A DNA stretch of 64,000 bases. It comes from Macquaria australasica (lineage: Eukaryota > Chordata > Actinopteri > Centrarchiformes > Percichthyidae). The position numbers and the translations under genes were made by a program. Below the pieces are notes generated by a model. It made no database searches. It saw only the letters and a list, made by a program, of their open reading frames with translations, and had not been told where the DNA came from. This document shows, one piece after another, positions 1 to 11,369 of this stretch (positions are counted from its first letter, which is position 1; each line of letters begins with the position of its first letter). The stretch spans positions 491,504 to 555,503 of the forward strand of contig SEMN01000336.1 in NCBI GenBank assembly GCA_005408345.1, in the 5' to 3' direction.

Positions 1-1059
1 TAATTTAAAGGATCAGTATCAGTTCAGAGAGCATTTTTTTACTCCCAAAGTGTGGAATGAAAAGCATTTCCCCAACATTAAAAAAGGCCTGCCCCCTCAC
101 AAGCTTTATTATTATTGCAGTCTCCCTTTTTAGGCCATTAAAAGGCTTATGAACAGGCCGTGCTACTAGAAATATCCAGGGACATTAGGTGAAATAGGCA
201 GGGCAAAGACCAAGCAAGTGTTTGAATGGTGTCACGTTTAGTAGAATAAGAGGCAAAATCATTGAGATTCAAGTTAGGACACATTAAATGTGCTGACACA
301 TTTGAAGTGCAGTAGAAACTCCCAAACATACTTCTTTTCTTGCTCAATTATATTGTCAGTATCTCCCTGAACCTTCACTCCTTTCGTTTGTTATGTTATT
401 CTTCCTTCTCTTGCCCCCTTTCTCTTTTTCATCCATCTATTGGTCCTGATAGTGCTGAAAGTCCCAACTTGCTCTCCTCTTGCTTCCAATGAAAACGAGA
501 TCATGTTGCGACAGGATCCTTAAACTTCTCTGGAAGGTCAATCTGGATGCTAACCATTGGCATCAAGACTACCCAGCCTTCTGTAGGATTAGAGAGAAGG
601 AATTAACATCACAAGGTTAGAGATTATAGGGGTTTAGGGCACCCCAGGGTCCAGTGTAGAACTATGGGCTTTACTTCATAGGATTAGCCTCAGGTTAAGG
701 GTCACAATTTCCTGCTGTAAGGATCAATTGGTCTGGTAATAATGTGTTTTTCTTGGAATTAGATTTCAGGTTAAGTGGGAGGGGTGGCTGCCCTGAGGTG
801 TTAGTTAGGTCAGTGCAGGCAGGATGAAGCAAGGAAACAAACACAGACACACACATGCTCGCATGTCTGGTGACCTCAATTAGCAGTGTTCGTGTGTGTG
901 CACAGCTATGACATCATGGAGAATGTGTTTCATGACATGAGTACACACTCACACACATGTACGTGCACACAGATGCACTTGCACTTGCACGCCCAGTTTC
1001 ACCTCTAAATGAATGGTGGCTTTGTTTGACCGCTCGGTTGCAGGAATAAAGTTTTCCAC

Positions 1060-1300
1060 TGCTGAGGTGATGTCCTCTACACTATCTGATTGGCCAGTGA
1101 GAAGAGACTTGCCCAGGAAAGACTTTCTCTCCTGGGAATCGACTCGGCGTGCAGGAAGTAGACTGTGACATTTTGTCAGTGTGGTTTAAGTGACTTTCAT
1201 TCCCAGAGAGACTCCTGGCGAGTTCCTCAGGGGGAACGAGTCCATTTCTCCTCACCAGCCTCCAGCTCCTGGTCTGCCTGTGAGGTGTGGCATAAACAGT
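1060..1300 (+). promoter_or_regulatory. bgn: Possible bgn promoter / untranslated exon 1 region
   Basis: An inverted CCAAT box (CTGATTGGCCA, around 1087-1097) is followed by a moderately GC-rich stretch with several CpGs near 1140-1150 and 1215-1240. This is the most promoter-like part of the upstream region and is about 1 kb before the ATG exon. No clear TATA box or donor site fixes a first exon, so this is inference only. Confidence 0.2.
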
Positions 1301-1426
1301 GGGGCTTTGTAATTAAGGATAAGCAGACCATTTCATAATATTTTAATGTACATTTATCACTGACCATTATACTTAGCTATGAAGTTAGGGAGCCCTTGGG
1401 CAAAAGTTTGCTGTTGACACCCCCCA

Positions 1427-1428
<2 letters not shown>

Positions 1429-1515
<87 letters not shown>
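1429..1515. repeat. (CA)n microsatellite
   Basis: An uninterrupted CA dinucleotide tract of about 43 units. Open reading frames through it (Thr-His or Cys-Val repeats) are artefacts. Confidence 0.98.
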
Positions 1516-1516
<1 letters not shown>

Positions 1517-1987
1517 CCTACACATGGCGCGTTGTGTATGAACTCTGTCGCCCACATGTTCCCAGACTATACATGGCAGCATCATTATTTGCCCTGCAAC
1601 CAATCAGTACTTCTATGCTGGAATAACACTACCTAGTCATAATTCAGGAATTCTTAAAAGTAGATTTCAACACAGGGCCCCTCTATTAAATGTAAGAATA
1701 AGTATTAATGCAGGATCTGCCTTAGTTAATATTGTAGTTCAGTGTTTCATTCTAAATTATTGTAAGAAATTTGCAATTAATCAAAGTACCAAATATCAAG
1801 TGATGTACAGTGAACCTGGGGCTTTTGGGGCCCCTGGGGGTCTGGGGCCCCAGGGCAGTCGCCTGCTCTGTTTCATGGTTATCCAGCCTGGCTCATGCAC
1901 TTTTCCTTTTTTAATTTGTCATTTTACAACATCCCAGACATTTAGATTCCATATGCATATTCCTGTCTACTCTAATGGATATAAATG

Positions 1988-2200
1988 GGGTGGACAAAAT
2001 ATTAGAAACACCTCTCAGTGTGATGCAATAAAGTTCAACAGCACCACAAACTATAGCCTCCAAAATGACCATATAGTTGAATCAACACCTCTCTAAGACA
2101 GTTTCAACAAAAACAAAACTTTATGAATGGACTTATTGTAGGACTGTTCTATTAGGGTGCATTAGTTTTAGCTTGTTGTACCTAATAAACTGGCAGTGTG
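1988..2200. repeat. Interspersed repeat beginning GGGTGGACA (copy A)
   Basis: The segment opens with GGGTGGACAAAATATTAGAA and has the character of a short non-autonomous teleost element. A related but diverged copy is at 19680-19836, sharing the GGGTGGACAAAA start and an 'ACTATAGCCTC / ACTACAGCCTC' block. The right end of this copy is not clear. It lies immediately upstream of the biglycan ATG exon. Confidence 0.5.
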
Positions 2201-2256
2201 TACATTCACATACAACAAAACTGATGCTGCTCTCCTTCCTTCTTGTTTTTTCTCAG

Positions 2257-2521
2257 GTGTGTAAGTTAAACATGTTGCCACATTGCTCCCTCCTGCTGTT
2301 GCTATGCGTGGCCCGGCTGCTCTCCGTCTCCTCGGCCCTGCCCTTCGAGCAGAGAGGCTTCTGGGATTTTGCCATGGACAGTATGGACAGCGGCGGGATG
2401 ATGGCGATGATGAGGGATGAAGAAGAAGGCTCCGCCGTGGAGGAGATCCTGCCCCCTGACATACCCATGTGCCCCTTCGGCTGCCACTGTCAGCTCAGGG
2501 TCGTCCAGTGTTCTGACCTTG
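2257..2521 (+). other. bgn: bgn exon carrying the start codon
   Basis: A strong acceptor (pyrimidine tract ending TTTTTTCTCAG at 2256) is followed by 15 nt of leader and the ATG at 2272. The donor is GTCAGT at 2522, and the exon ends in phase 1 after CSDL. An acceptor just before the ATG means at least one untranslated exon lies upstream. Confidence 0.85.
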
Positions 2522-2558
2522 GTCAGTGAAAGAGAGTGTGTGAAGGAAAGAGAGAATC

Positions 2559-2600
<42 letters not shown>

Positions 2601-5600
2601 TGTCTGTGATGCTTTGTCATCATTTCTAAGTATGTGTGGGTGTCAAGAGGTTCAGAAAGGAAAGCAAAAGAGTTGAATGACTGAGCATGATCCGAGCCTT
2701 GCATGACTTTCATAGCGCCAGAGAATAAAGCCCCCCTTTGGTGTATTATCTAAGAGAGGAATTTCTTCCTCAGGACAAAGCTGGGGTATTTTGCCAAGGA
2801 AAGGCGTATCTTTGAGGGATTTTGTGTTCCAGACTTTGTGTGTAGATACTGAGTGGGAAAGGAAGAGAGAGACGGTTTGAGCAGAAAAGGAGAGAGGTCA
2901 AGAGAAGGAAGGAGGAAGAGAAAATAAGAGAGATGGAAAGGGATCAAGAGAGGGAGGAAGGCAGAGAGAAAGACAAAGTAGTGGACGAAAAAAAGGGACA
3001 CTTTGATGGGCGGGGGATGAAAAGTTCATAATTTCCTCACTGTCTTTAAAGAGCCGTTTCATGTTGTTTTTGGGACGTGGACAGGATGTTTAATGATAAC
3101 CCAAAACAGGAGGGGAGGATGGAGGAAGGATGAGTTTGTTTAAAGAGATTTAAGGATGGAAGAAAGGATTAAAAGGAAAGGATGATAGAGAGTGTATATA
3201 AAAGTGTAGTGTTTATGTGTACAGTTGAAGTGCTTTTGTATCAGGATACGGATGTGAGGATTATGAATATTCACAATTATGAGCTCAAGTAGAAAAAACA
3301 AGAAGCTAATTTTCTGGGAAGTGATGGGGATACAAAAATATTCAGCTATTTCTTGACAAATCAACAACAATATAACCTACCTCAAACTGTGATTTTCATG
3401 ATGCTTTTACAGTCTGTCTCTGACTTATTTTTAGTCATGTTTCCATGCAAGGATATGCTAAAATTTCTGACTGTGGATATTATAAGTGCATGCTATTCTT
3501 CCTCTGTCTATTCTTATATGGCCAAAGAGACTGCATTCAGTCTTATTTGTGGATATAAAGATTCATCACATTATACTGGCAATATAACTCTAATAAGCTG
3601 TCTGTGTTTAGACATAATGGTTTTGTCGAATCATCATTTTGCAGGCTCTATATATTTACTGTCCCTGGTCTCTCTGCAGTGGGTAAATGTGGAAGCGTAT
3701 AATTTCCGAGATGTCAAGTGCTTATTTAGAACAGATGTATTTTGGCGGTGGCGTCTGTCTCCTCTCACTGTGCATCCCAGCATGATGTTGGGTATTTGTG
3801 TTGAGGGGCGCTGGGGTTAGAGAAGGTGCTAGTTTTGTCAGTTTGTGGTAAAGGCTTTCTAATTTGTGGCAGATATGGGTGAAGCGCTGTGGTTTGGGGT
3901 TTAGAGGGTTAAGGGATTCAGTTAATCAGGGTGTTGGTGAAAGTTTTTTTCAGGTTTGCTCATCGTGTCTGTTAGGTTCAATGCAGGCTTACAAATTTGA
4001 AGGCTTCTAGCTGGCAGGATGCATGTCGAAAGCTGCAGGTGTTGACTGGAAGGTTCATATTTCCTACCACATGAATCCACCTGGTGACATTCTGCACCTT
4101 CAGAGTCATATTGCTCTCACAGCAGCTGTAATAACTTTATTACATTTGAGAAAAGTAAATCAGAGAGAGTTTGGTTTGTAATTTAAACGGTATACCTAGG
4201 ACTGAAACTTGATCTTTAACCTACAACATTAATGAATTTATCTTTGCTCCCTGAAGGCAAAATCATGCTTAATTTCTTGGATAAGGCCACACCATACAGT
4301 TCCTCTTCCACTGCACCAGATCTCTCAGCACTGCGTAGACGTGGTTTGAACTGAATGTCAGATGGAGCTGCTGAGGGTTTGATCCTGTGTGGTGACATGG
4401 AGGGTGTGGCGCAGTACAGGCAAAGCCATATATCTAAACTTAACTCTAGATGGACAGCTCTGGGTACAGTCCTGCGGGTCAGATGTGGTTGGTGGCAAAC
4501 TGGATCCCAGTGGGACAGCTGGCGCTCTCTCACCAGCGGGTCTGGTTGCATCATGGTCGTGGTCCAGATGAGGTCGGCCCTGGTCGGGATTTCGCTTACC
4601 GTGGCCTGTCTGCGCCACTGACCACATCTGATACACTCGTCCACGTGGCTCTGTGATGTGGTCTTGTTAATGATCACTGGTTGCTATGTTTGTGTGTGTG
4701 CTGAGTCATTTTTCCAGAGGGATCCCTGAGTGACACAATGCAGGTGTATTTCTTAACGCCGTCCACTTGTTGTAACCCATTCTTAGCCCTTATGAATTTA
4801 TTGCTTGGTAAACAATATTCATAAGCAACCCTAACCATAACAGCTTTTGGTGTTTATGCTCGTCACTGATGTTGGGTTTACATCTTAGCAGGTGTTCCTG
4901 TCACAAAGAAGCCAAAATTAAGACACTTAAATGTTCCCAAATGAAGTGGCAGCTTCACCACTCACACATTAACACACACAGCTTGTATTTCTCTATGTCT
5001 CAGGGTTGTGCCTGTCTTCCTTTTATTTGATGTTTGATTTTGCTCGTGGTATTTAAGTCACATCCATTGTGACTTCTGTCAAATGGAAACCAGATGGAAA
5101 ACATCTGGTGTCCCCATCTGGTGTGAGGGGAATTTGCGTTTCTATGTGTGTGTGTGTGTGTGTGTGCATGTCTTTGTCGGTGACAAACCAGTAATGTTAT
5201 GTGCTGCTTTGACGTCTCTGTGTGACCTCCATGGTTGTGTCTATGTCCACCTCTCATTAAAATAATAGACGAGGAGGCCCAAGGTGCTCATTTGACATAG
5301 TGTGGGAGTGTGATTGGGTGAATTTTTGCTGATGGAGGTTTTAAAACACACATGACTATTTATTTTCCAAGGTCTATGTCTGACTAAGATATCCTAAGAG
5401 CTTGCCCACTGAAAACAAACTGGCTTTTAGGGTGTTGGTTCACAGTCATCCATGGAAGCATTTAATGGAGTATGATTCCCTTCTGTGTTTTTATTGGTCT
5501 TGTCCTCAGGTCTGACCGAGGTGCCAAAGAATATTCCTCGGGACACCAAGTTTCTGGACCTGCAGAACAACCGTATCACTGAGCTTAAAGAGAATGACTT

Positions 5601-8593
5601 CAAAGGCCTCACTAACTTATATGTAAGAGACACACAGTCTTGTCACATACATGATGTCCCTCTCAGCACCTCTCAATGGTGTGTAACCGACTCAACTCAG
5701 CTTGTATTGGCTTTGGTAGTGTGAAAAATCATTATAACCCTCCGTTTCCTCAGGGATTTAGAGGTTCATTTCCTTTCTTTTTCGCCCTCCACCGCCCTTT
5801 CGCTCTGAGAGCTTTAATTGTATTAAGTTTGAGCCTGAAGCCAAATGGGAGTATTCAAGCTCACATCTTTGCCTCTCTTAGCAGAAAAGCTTTGCTCACT
5901 CCTGACCCGCATTCAAGAGCGCTGACCAAGAGCAATATTAAGTCTGGCAGCGTAGAAAACTCCAGACATGACATTATACAATAACATCTCTGTTAAGGTC
6001 TGTTTACCTCAGACTGCATCTGTCTCCATCTTTCAGCCAGCGCAGGTGGAGAGACAGTCTGCTGGGTGATGGACTGCTGTTGAACTGCTGCTGGATCTCT
6101 TTTAACTCACTTAAACACATTCAGTAGAGACAGAGGATGCAAACACAAGCTCTTGTGCATTCTGTGTATTATTTTAGCTTTCTTTCTTTTCATTGTCTGC
6201 CTGCCTCTGTCTGGGTGCTACTGATGTTTTCACACAGACCAAATAAAGTGGGTGTTGAATTTAGCCTCTCCACGGTTACTGTTTTATTTTTTTTTCCTTC
6301 AGGGTCTGTCTCTGAGGAATAACCATATTTCCAAAGTCCACCCCAAAACATTTGTGCCTCTGAAGCACATGCAGAAGCTCTACTTCTCCAAGAATCTGCT
6401 GACCACCGTTCCCAAGAACTTGCCTGCCTCTCTGGTTGAGATGAGAATCCACGAGAACCGCATCAAGAAGGTGGCAGCTGGAGCCTTCGCAGGGCTGGGC
6501 AACATGAACTGCATAGGTCAGAAACGCTGATGACTTCAACAAATCTAGGCTATATTCAGTGGTGCTCACCACTGCCGTTGCCACTGTATAGCATTGGCAT
6601 TGGATTTTGAAGATTAAAGAGACTGTATTTTATTTCATGCCACAAATTCCCTTCATCTTGCAGAAATGGGAGCAAACCCCATCCAGAACAGCGGTTTTGA
6701 GCCTGGAGCCTTCAAGGGACTGAAACTGAATTACCTGCGTATATCAGAGGCAAAACTGACTGGGGTGCCAAAAGGTAACAACCCATCTGTGTGGCTAAAA
6801 TGCTAACATATTTACAATGGAGGCATCACACTGTTTTAGGCTGTGTTTAAAGGAATAGTTCAGCATTTTGGGAAATATGCTCAATCACTTAGATGAGAAG
6901 ATTGGTACCAGTCTCATGTCTGTACACTAAATATTAAGCTGGCAGCGATTAGCTTAGCACAAAGATTAGAAACAATTGGGGAAACAACTAGAACCTCTAA
7001 AACTCACTAATTATATATTATATCTAGTTTGTTTAATCCATACAATGGTGTGTTCACTGGTTGTGTGGCAACCAAGACTCCAGGAAGTCACTGCCCCCAG
7101 CCAAGAAATAGTCCAGCACATAACCCCTCGTAAAACCACAAATTGCTGTTTTTACACTTCAATTTTTGTATCCATTAAACAAACAAGATATAACTTGTTA
7201 ATTGGAGGTTCTGGTATGCATTTTTTTAAACTTTGGAGAGCCAGGCTAGCTGTTTCTCCCTGTTTCCAGTCTTTATGCTAAGCTAGGCTAATTGGCTGCT
7301 GGCTGTAGCTTCATATTTAACTGACAGACATAAGAGTGGTATCAATCTTCTCATCTAACTCTTAGAAAGCTACTAAGCGCATGTCACAAAATGTCAAACT
7401 ATTCCTTTAAGGACCTCTAACTAGAGGTGTCAACTTCAAAAAGGGCTACGCAATATAGGATACACAAAAAAGGAATGGACAGCTCACCCTAAAGTGGAGC
7501 CTTACAGGTATGGTGTTTGTCTTTCAGATCTCCCAGATAGTCTCCATGAGCTTCATCTCGACCACAACGAGATCCAGGCTGTGGAACTGGAGGATCTGAG
7601 CCGCTACAAAAACCTGTACAGGTACCTTATACACTTCAACATCATACTCATTTCTAGCCATAACTAATTTCTTGCACCCTGAGGTATTTGCTTGCATGTC
7701 TGTGAAGAATTATCCTGTGTTTTAAAAAGTACATGCCACTAAAAAGTAGCAGGATAGCGGCTAGTGCATGCTTGTGTGGGCCTATTTCCACTCCAGTCAA
7801 AATAGCAGTCTCTCCCCATCATCTAATGAAGTTTTCAACAAGAACCTTAAGTTGATTTTTTTTAAATAGGCCTTTTTGACTTAGTAGAAAAACCACAGGT
7901 GGTCTTCTGTTACAGTCCTGTTTTCTTTTACCTCTTTTCTACATACTTCTCATCTCTAATGTGGTTATTTATGGTCACAGGAATATTGCCAGGCTGCTGT
8001 GGTCCTAATTCTCACCTGGCTTAATATCCAGTTCTTGCTATGATATTTATCAGGGAATTTGCAGTTACTCCAGCTCACACTAGTAAAACAGTTAAGCTAA
8101 ATGTACCATGCAGTGGCCTAATTTCTTCACATTTCTCCCCTTGTCTCACTTTTTCCAGGTTGGGCCTTGGCTTTAACCATATCCGCAACATAGAGAACGG
8201 CAGTCTGTCCTACCTCCCCAGGCTGAGAGAGCTGCATCTGGACAACAACCGCCTCACTCGTGTTCCCAGAGGCCTCCCAGAAATGAAATACCTGCAGGTG
8301 AGTCTAACATGCACACATTTAGTAATTGCCATCTGAGATTGAATGTTTCCCATGACGCTCTACTCACCCTCTACTTTGCCACTCCTGCTTTCCAGGTGGT
8401 GTACCTCCATTCCAACAACATCAACCAGGTGGGTGTGGATGACTTCTGCCCTCGAGGATTTGGGATGAAGAGGACGTTCTATAATGGCATCAGCCTGTTT
8501 GCTAACCCTGTCAACTACTGGGAGGTGCAGCCTGCCACGTTCCGCTGTGTCAGCGACCGGCTGGCCATTCAGTTTGGCAACTACAAAAAGTAA
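2272..8593 (+). CDS. bgn: Biglycan, small leucine-rich proteoglycan (7 coding exons)
   Basis: Secreted class I small leucine-rich proteoglycan of the extracellular matrix; family members bind collagen and TGF-beta/BMP ligands. Coding exons: 2272-2521, 5510-5622, 6303-6516, 6664-6774, 7528-7621, 8159-8297 and 8396-8593. All introns are GT/AG, phases join cleanly, and the product is 372 aa (human biglycan is 368). Residues 1 to about 22 are a signal peptide, followed by the hallmark LPFEQRGFWDF. The N-terminal cysteine cluster at residues 67-80 has class I spacing (C-x3-C-x-C-x6-C). Then come the leucine-rich repeats, including LHLDHNEI and LHLDNNRLTRVP, and a C-terminal 'ear' cysteine pair (DFCPRGFG, TFRCVSDR). 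The product ends AIQFGNYKK as in mammals. The N-glycan sequon IENGS is kept, while the second mammalian sequon (NNIT) is NNIN here. Only one Ser-Gly dipeptide (S40) is present near the N-terminus. I cannot tell whether this is bgna or bgnb. Confidence 0.96.
2562..2596. repeat. (GA)n microsatellite
   Basis: Simple GA repeat about 40 bases after the intron 1 donor of biglycan. Confidence 0.95.
4350..4660. repeat. GC-richer segment, possible decayed transposon
   Basis: This segment is clearly GC-richer than the intron around it and is open in several frames on both strands. It contains quasi-repeated words (CAGATGTGG, CTGGATCC, GGTCCAGATGAGG). I do not recognise a protein. A decayed mobile element is the likeliest explanation, but this is inference. 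Confidence 0.3.
5140..5166. repeat. (TG)n microsatellite
   Basis: Short TG dinucleotide tract inside bgn intron 1. Confidence 0.85.
6848..7410 (+). mobile_element. Fold-back MITE-like element, copy 1 (bgn intron 4)
   Basis: The ends are inverted copies of each other. The left end reads TAAAGGAATAGTTCAGCATT, and the right end is the reverse complement of TTAAAGGAATAGTTTGACAT. The inverted similarity runs inward for about 130 bp: AGATGAGAAGATTGGTACCA on the left answers TGGTATCAATCTTCTCATCT on the right, and TTAGCTTAGCACAAAGATTA answers CAGTCTTTATGCTAAGCT. There is no open frame of note, so it is non-autonomous. A second copy in the same orientation lies at about 15247-15735. Target-site duplications could not be settled because the ends are TTTAA-like. 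Confidence 0.8.
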
Positions 8594-8716
8594 AGACAGG
8601 GGGATACTGACAGGTGGAGAGAGTGAGGGGAAGGTGATGGAGGAGGCGCAGATAATTTAAATGATGAAAAAAACTTGAGAGCTGGAAGGAAGGGAGTTCA
8701 TATTTGAAATTATTAA

Positions 8717-8742
8717 TTTTATTATTATTATTATTATTATTG
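8717..8742. repeat. (ATT)n trinucleotide repeat
   Basis: Simple trinucleotide repeat in the presumed bgn 3' UTR. Confidence 0.9.
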
Positions 8743-9789
8743 TTTTTGGAAAGAGGATGAGTGATGGAGAAGATGGGCAATAAACTGATGAAAATACTAG
8801 AAAGGAAAGTGAAAAATACAATCACATAACTTGAAGGGAGTGGAAAGCAAAGCGCTTGCAGTACTTTACCTGAGTTTTCACATTTTCAGATTTAAGGTTT
8901 TGAAAGTTTGGCCTTAGGAGAATGTTTTCCACTAGCCTAAATTTATGAAAATGAGTACAGAAAACTTGTGAAGCATTTCATTCCATATTTTTTACACAAT
9001 AGTGCTTATTGTGATAGAAGTATTTTTTGTTTTATTAACATTTCTAAGATTAAAAAAAATAGAAAAGCAATGCATTATAGATTTTTTATATATACATAAA
9101 GAGGTGCTCTGTAAGACTTTCTGTGTGTGCTGATTTGGATATACATCACGTTGTCCCTGTTTCACTGGTCTGAAGCCATTTGGCCCTCAACTCTGTGATT
9201 AAATATATGTATTAATAAACAACTAGTCGCAGATTTGGGGCTATTTTACACAATTTACAGACACAAAAACAATTGCACAAAAAGTAGAAACTATTATTCA
9301 AGTTTACCAGTTCAAAATCATTTATGTATATATTATGGCGGTTGATTGATTAAAAGGGCAATAGGTACATTTTTAAATTCCCCTCATCAGTGTTAAACAT
9401 ATTTTCTTATTGATCTGAGGTAACTGAACCACCAGCCTGCCTGTCTAAGGAGTCTATCCTGTGCCTTTACTAAATATTATGCTGTCTGTATGATACTTTA
9501 ATACAGTATTCCTTGAGGGGACACTGAGTAGTAGTGGGGATTTGCCCCAGTTAGAGAAAACACACATCCGCTTTGCTTTGACACAATGAAGGCAGTGTGT
9601 TTACATAGTGCTACAAACAATAGTAGTGTCGATGCATTGTTTTGCACAATTTTTCTGTTATGCTTCATCTGCTTCAGGGTTATTGGAGGGTTAGCCTGTT
9701 CATGTTGGTAAACCTATGTGGAACTACTTTAGCCATACGTATTCTGTCCTGTTTCTATTCTGTAATCTGACAAGCTACTGCTGCATGTG

Positions 9790-9795
9790 AATAAA
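9790..9795 (+). terminator. bgn: Candidate distal poly(A) signal of bgn
   Basis: Canonical AATAAA followed within 30 bases by a T-rich stretch (GACATTTTTAGCCTG). It would give a 3' UTR of about 1.2 kb. The proximal AATAAA at 8779 is the alternative. Confidence 0.45.
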
Positions 9796-9995
9796 GACAT
9801 TTTTAGCCTGCTGCATAAAGCCAGAGAACAACTGGTGCACCTCGGTTGGATGCTGTGTGAGAAATAAAGTACAAATATCACTTTGTGTAGAGAAAAAAAA
9901 TTATAATTAACAATGTATAATACAAACACATACAGCAAGCTCACATTACATTCAATGTATAACAAAAATGGAACATTATTGGGATTTTAGGAGGT

Positions 9996-10530
9996 TGGAT
10001 CCCCCCAAATCTTGGATAGTAAACAGAGAGTTATTCATATCATTTTGATAGTGTGGTCAGGGTGTGGTCAGGTCCTTAAAATGCTTTAAAATGTCTTAAA
10101 TTCAGAACTACTCATACTGAAGTTATGAATTTGTCTTGTCATCAATTTGAATCCATATCTTAATTTCAATATGAGCATTTCATCTGATATCTTTAAAGGG
10201 AAAATAAAGTCAAAATAGTCATTTTGTCATACTTAAGCTGTCTTAAGCTGAGGGTCTTTTTTTCTTTGATGAAAAGAATGAAAATGTAGTTTAAAAAATG
10301 TTAAATTGATGTTCTGTGGTTTTTAGATTTGTGTGTGTGTTTTTTTGAGTCAGAATAGTTTTTAGCCACAACAAATGTCTTGACTGGTCGTACCACCATT
10401 TCTTGTCACATTCCTACTGTATTGTTAGAGTCCTTTGTCTCTGCTGTGGGAATCAAGCCCACAACTTCATGCTTTCTCCCAGATTTCTTCTGTGTGGTAC
10501 TTTTGCACTAGACTATCTTCAGCACTAATG

Positions 10531-10609
<79 letters not shown>

Positions 10610-10980
10610 GGGTAGCACAGAAATACAAAACACTTTCCAAAAAGTCAAAAAGACATTTCAATCATGTTTCATCATGCAGACAAAAATAATGTAGTGATAT
10701 AATAAATCAGACTGTATATTTATGATCATAATTTTGATTAACAATTGTGATTCAGTTGATATTCTATGTTATGAACTCCATAGTTAGCAGGTAATACATC
10801 AGGTTTGGTGATATTTGGAAGTAGTGCGTTTAAATCCTGTTTGGATCTTTATATATAGGCTGTATGCGTGTCTCTTGAATGAAAAGACATTTAGCTGTAT
10901 GATGGCCGAACCCACTTCCACACTGGCGTTCAAATATGTATGCATTTATCAATCAGTCATCAGGGGAAAAATCATAATTT
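9996..10980. other. Intergenic region between bgn and b4galt3
   Basis: AT-rich sequence without recognisable exons. Its main feature is the CA microsatellite at 10532-10602. Confidence 0.6.
10532..10602. repeat. (CA)n microsatellite
   Basis: Uninterrupted CA dinucleotide tract of about 35 units in the bgn-b4galt3 intergenic region. Confidence 0.98.
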
Positions 10981-10989
10981 CATTCTCAT

Positions 10990-11369
10990 TTTCAAATGTG
11001 CCGCTTAGCGCGTCACCGCGGTGTGCCCCAGCCCATCGGATTCACTGGTTCAATGATACAGCCGTGTTTGGACGAGGCAGAGCGCACTTGCCTGTGTTGA
11101 CACTGGACGGATATGCGGCGATGCTCTTGCGTGTGAAAGCGTTTGCAGCGGACTCTAAGCAGCTACGGAGAGATTTCGCCTCGGATGAGAGATTAGGAGG
11201 AAGAGGAGGAGGAGGAGGAGGAGGGGGAGGGAGAGCGACCAGCATCAGGAAAAAATAAATAAAACCCGGTATCTTTTGGTCCATCGCGTCTAGCCTACTC
11301 GGTGGCGGTGGCCCGTGGATTCTCAGAGGAAGCCAGGGGCTGGATTTGAAACGTCGCAGGGATGTGCTG
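10990..11369 (+). promoter_or_regulatory. b4galt3: CpG-rich promoter and probable untranslated exon 1 of b4galt3
   Basis: Base composition changes abruptly to CpG-rich near 11.0 kb (GCGCGTCACCGCGG). A (GGA)n purine tract follows at 11199-11236, and a good donor, CTG|GTGAGT, sits at 11369/11370. This fits a CpG-island promoter with a first untranslated exon ending at 11369. The exact transcription start cannot be read from sequence. Confidence 0.5.
11199..11236. repeat. (GGA)n purine tract
   Basis: An imperfect GGA repeat running into a G-rich stretch within the putative promoter or first exon of b4galt3. Gly- or Pro-repeat frames through it are not taken as coding. Confidence 0.85.

Larger units (their letters stand above)
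1..2256. other. Upstream/5' region of bgn, no coding exon seen
   Basis: I see no convincing coding exon here. The stretch holds a long CA microsatellite near 1.43-1.52 kb, a GC-rich patch at 1810-1860 containing the 12-bp palindrome CTGGGGCCCCAG (1842-1853), and a repeat-like segment at 1988-2200. A non-coding first exon of biglycan is expected upstream of the ATG exon, because vertebrate biglycan genes start with an untranslated exon, but I could not fix its position. Confidence 0.5.
2522..5509 (+). other. bgn: bgn intron 1
   Basis: A 3.0 kb intron containing a (GA)n run just after the donor, a purine-rich stretch (2860-2990), an AT-rich middle and a GC-richer segment at 4350-4660. A long open frame at 3353-3820 has no recognisable domain and is judged fortuitous. 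Confidence 0.8.
8594..9990 (+). other. bgn: bgn 3' UTR and downstream sequence
   Basis: AT-rich non-coding sequence directly after the stop codon, with several poly(A) signals: AATAAA at 8779-8784 and 9790-9795, and others near 9214 and 9863. Mammalian biglycan has a 3' UTR of over 1 kb, so use of the distal signal is plausible. An (ATT)n run is at 8717-8742. Confidence 0.6.

Noticed and set aside
1357..1626. Open frames encoding Cys-Val or Thr-His repeats
   Set aside because: They are translations of the CA microsatellite. The same applies at 10.5, 50.3, 62.5 and 63.1 kb.
3353..3820. 155-codon open frame in bgn intron 1
   Set aside because: It does not start at a convincing ATG context, has no recognisable domain or flanking splice sites, and lies in AT-rich intron.
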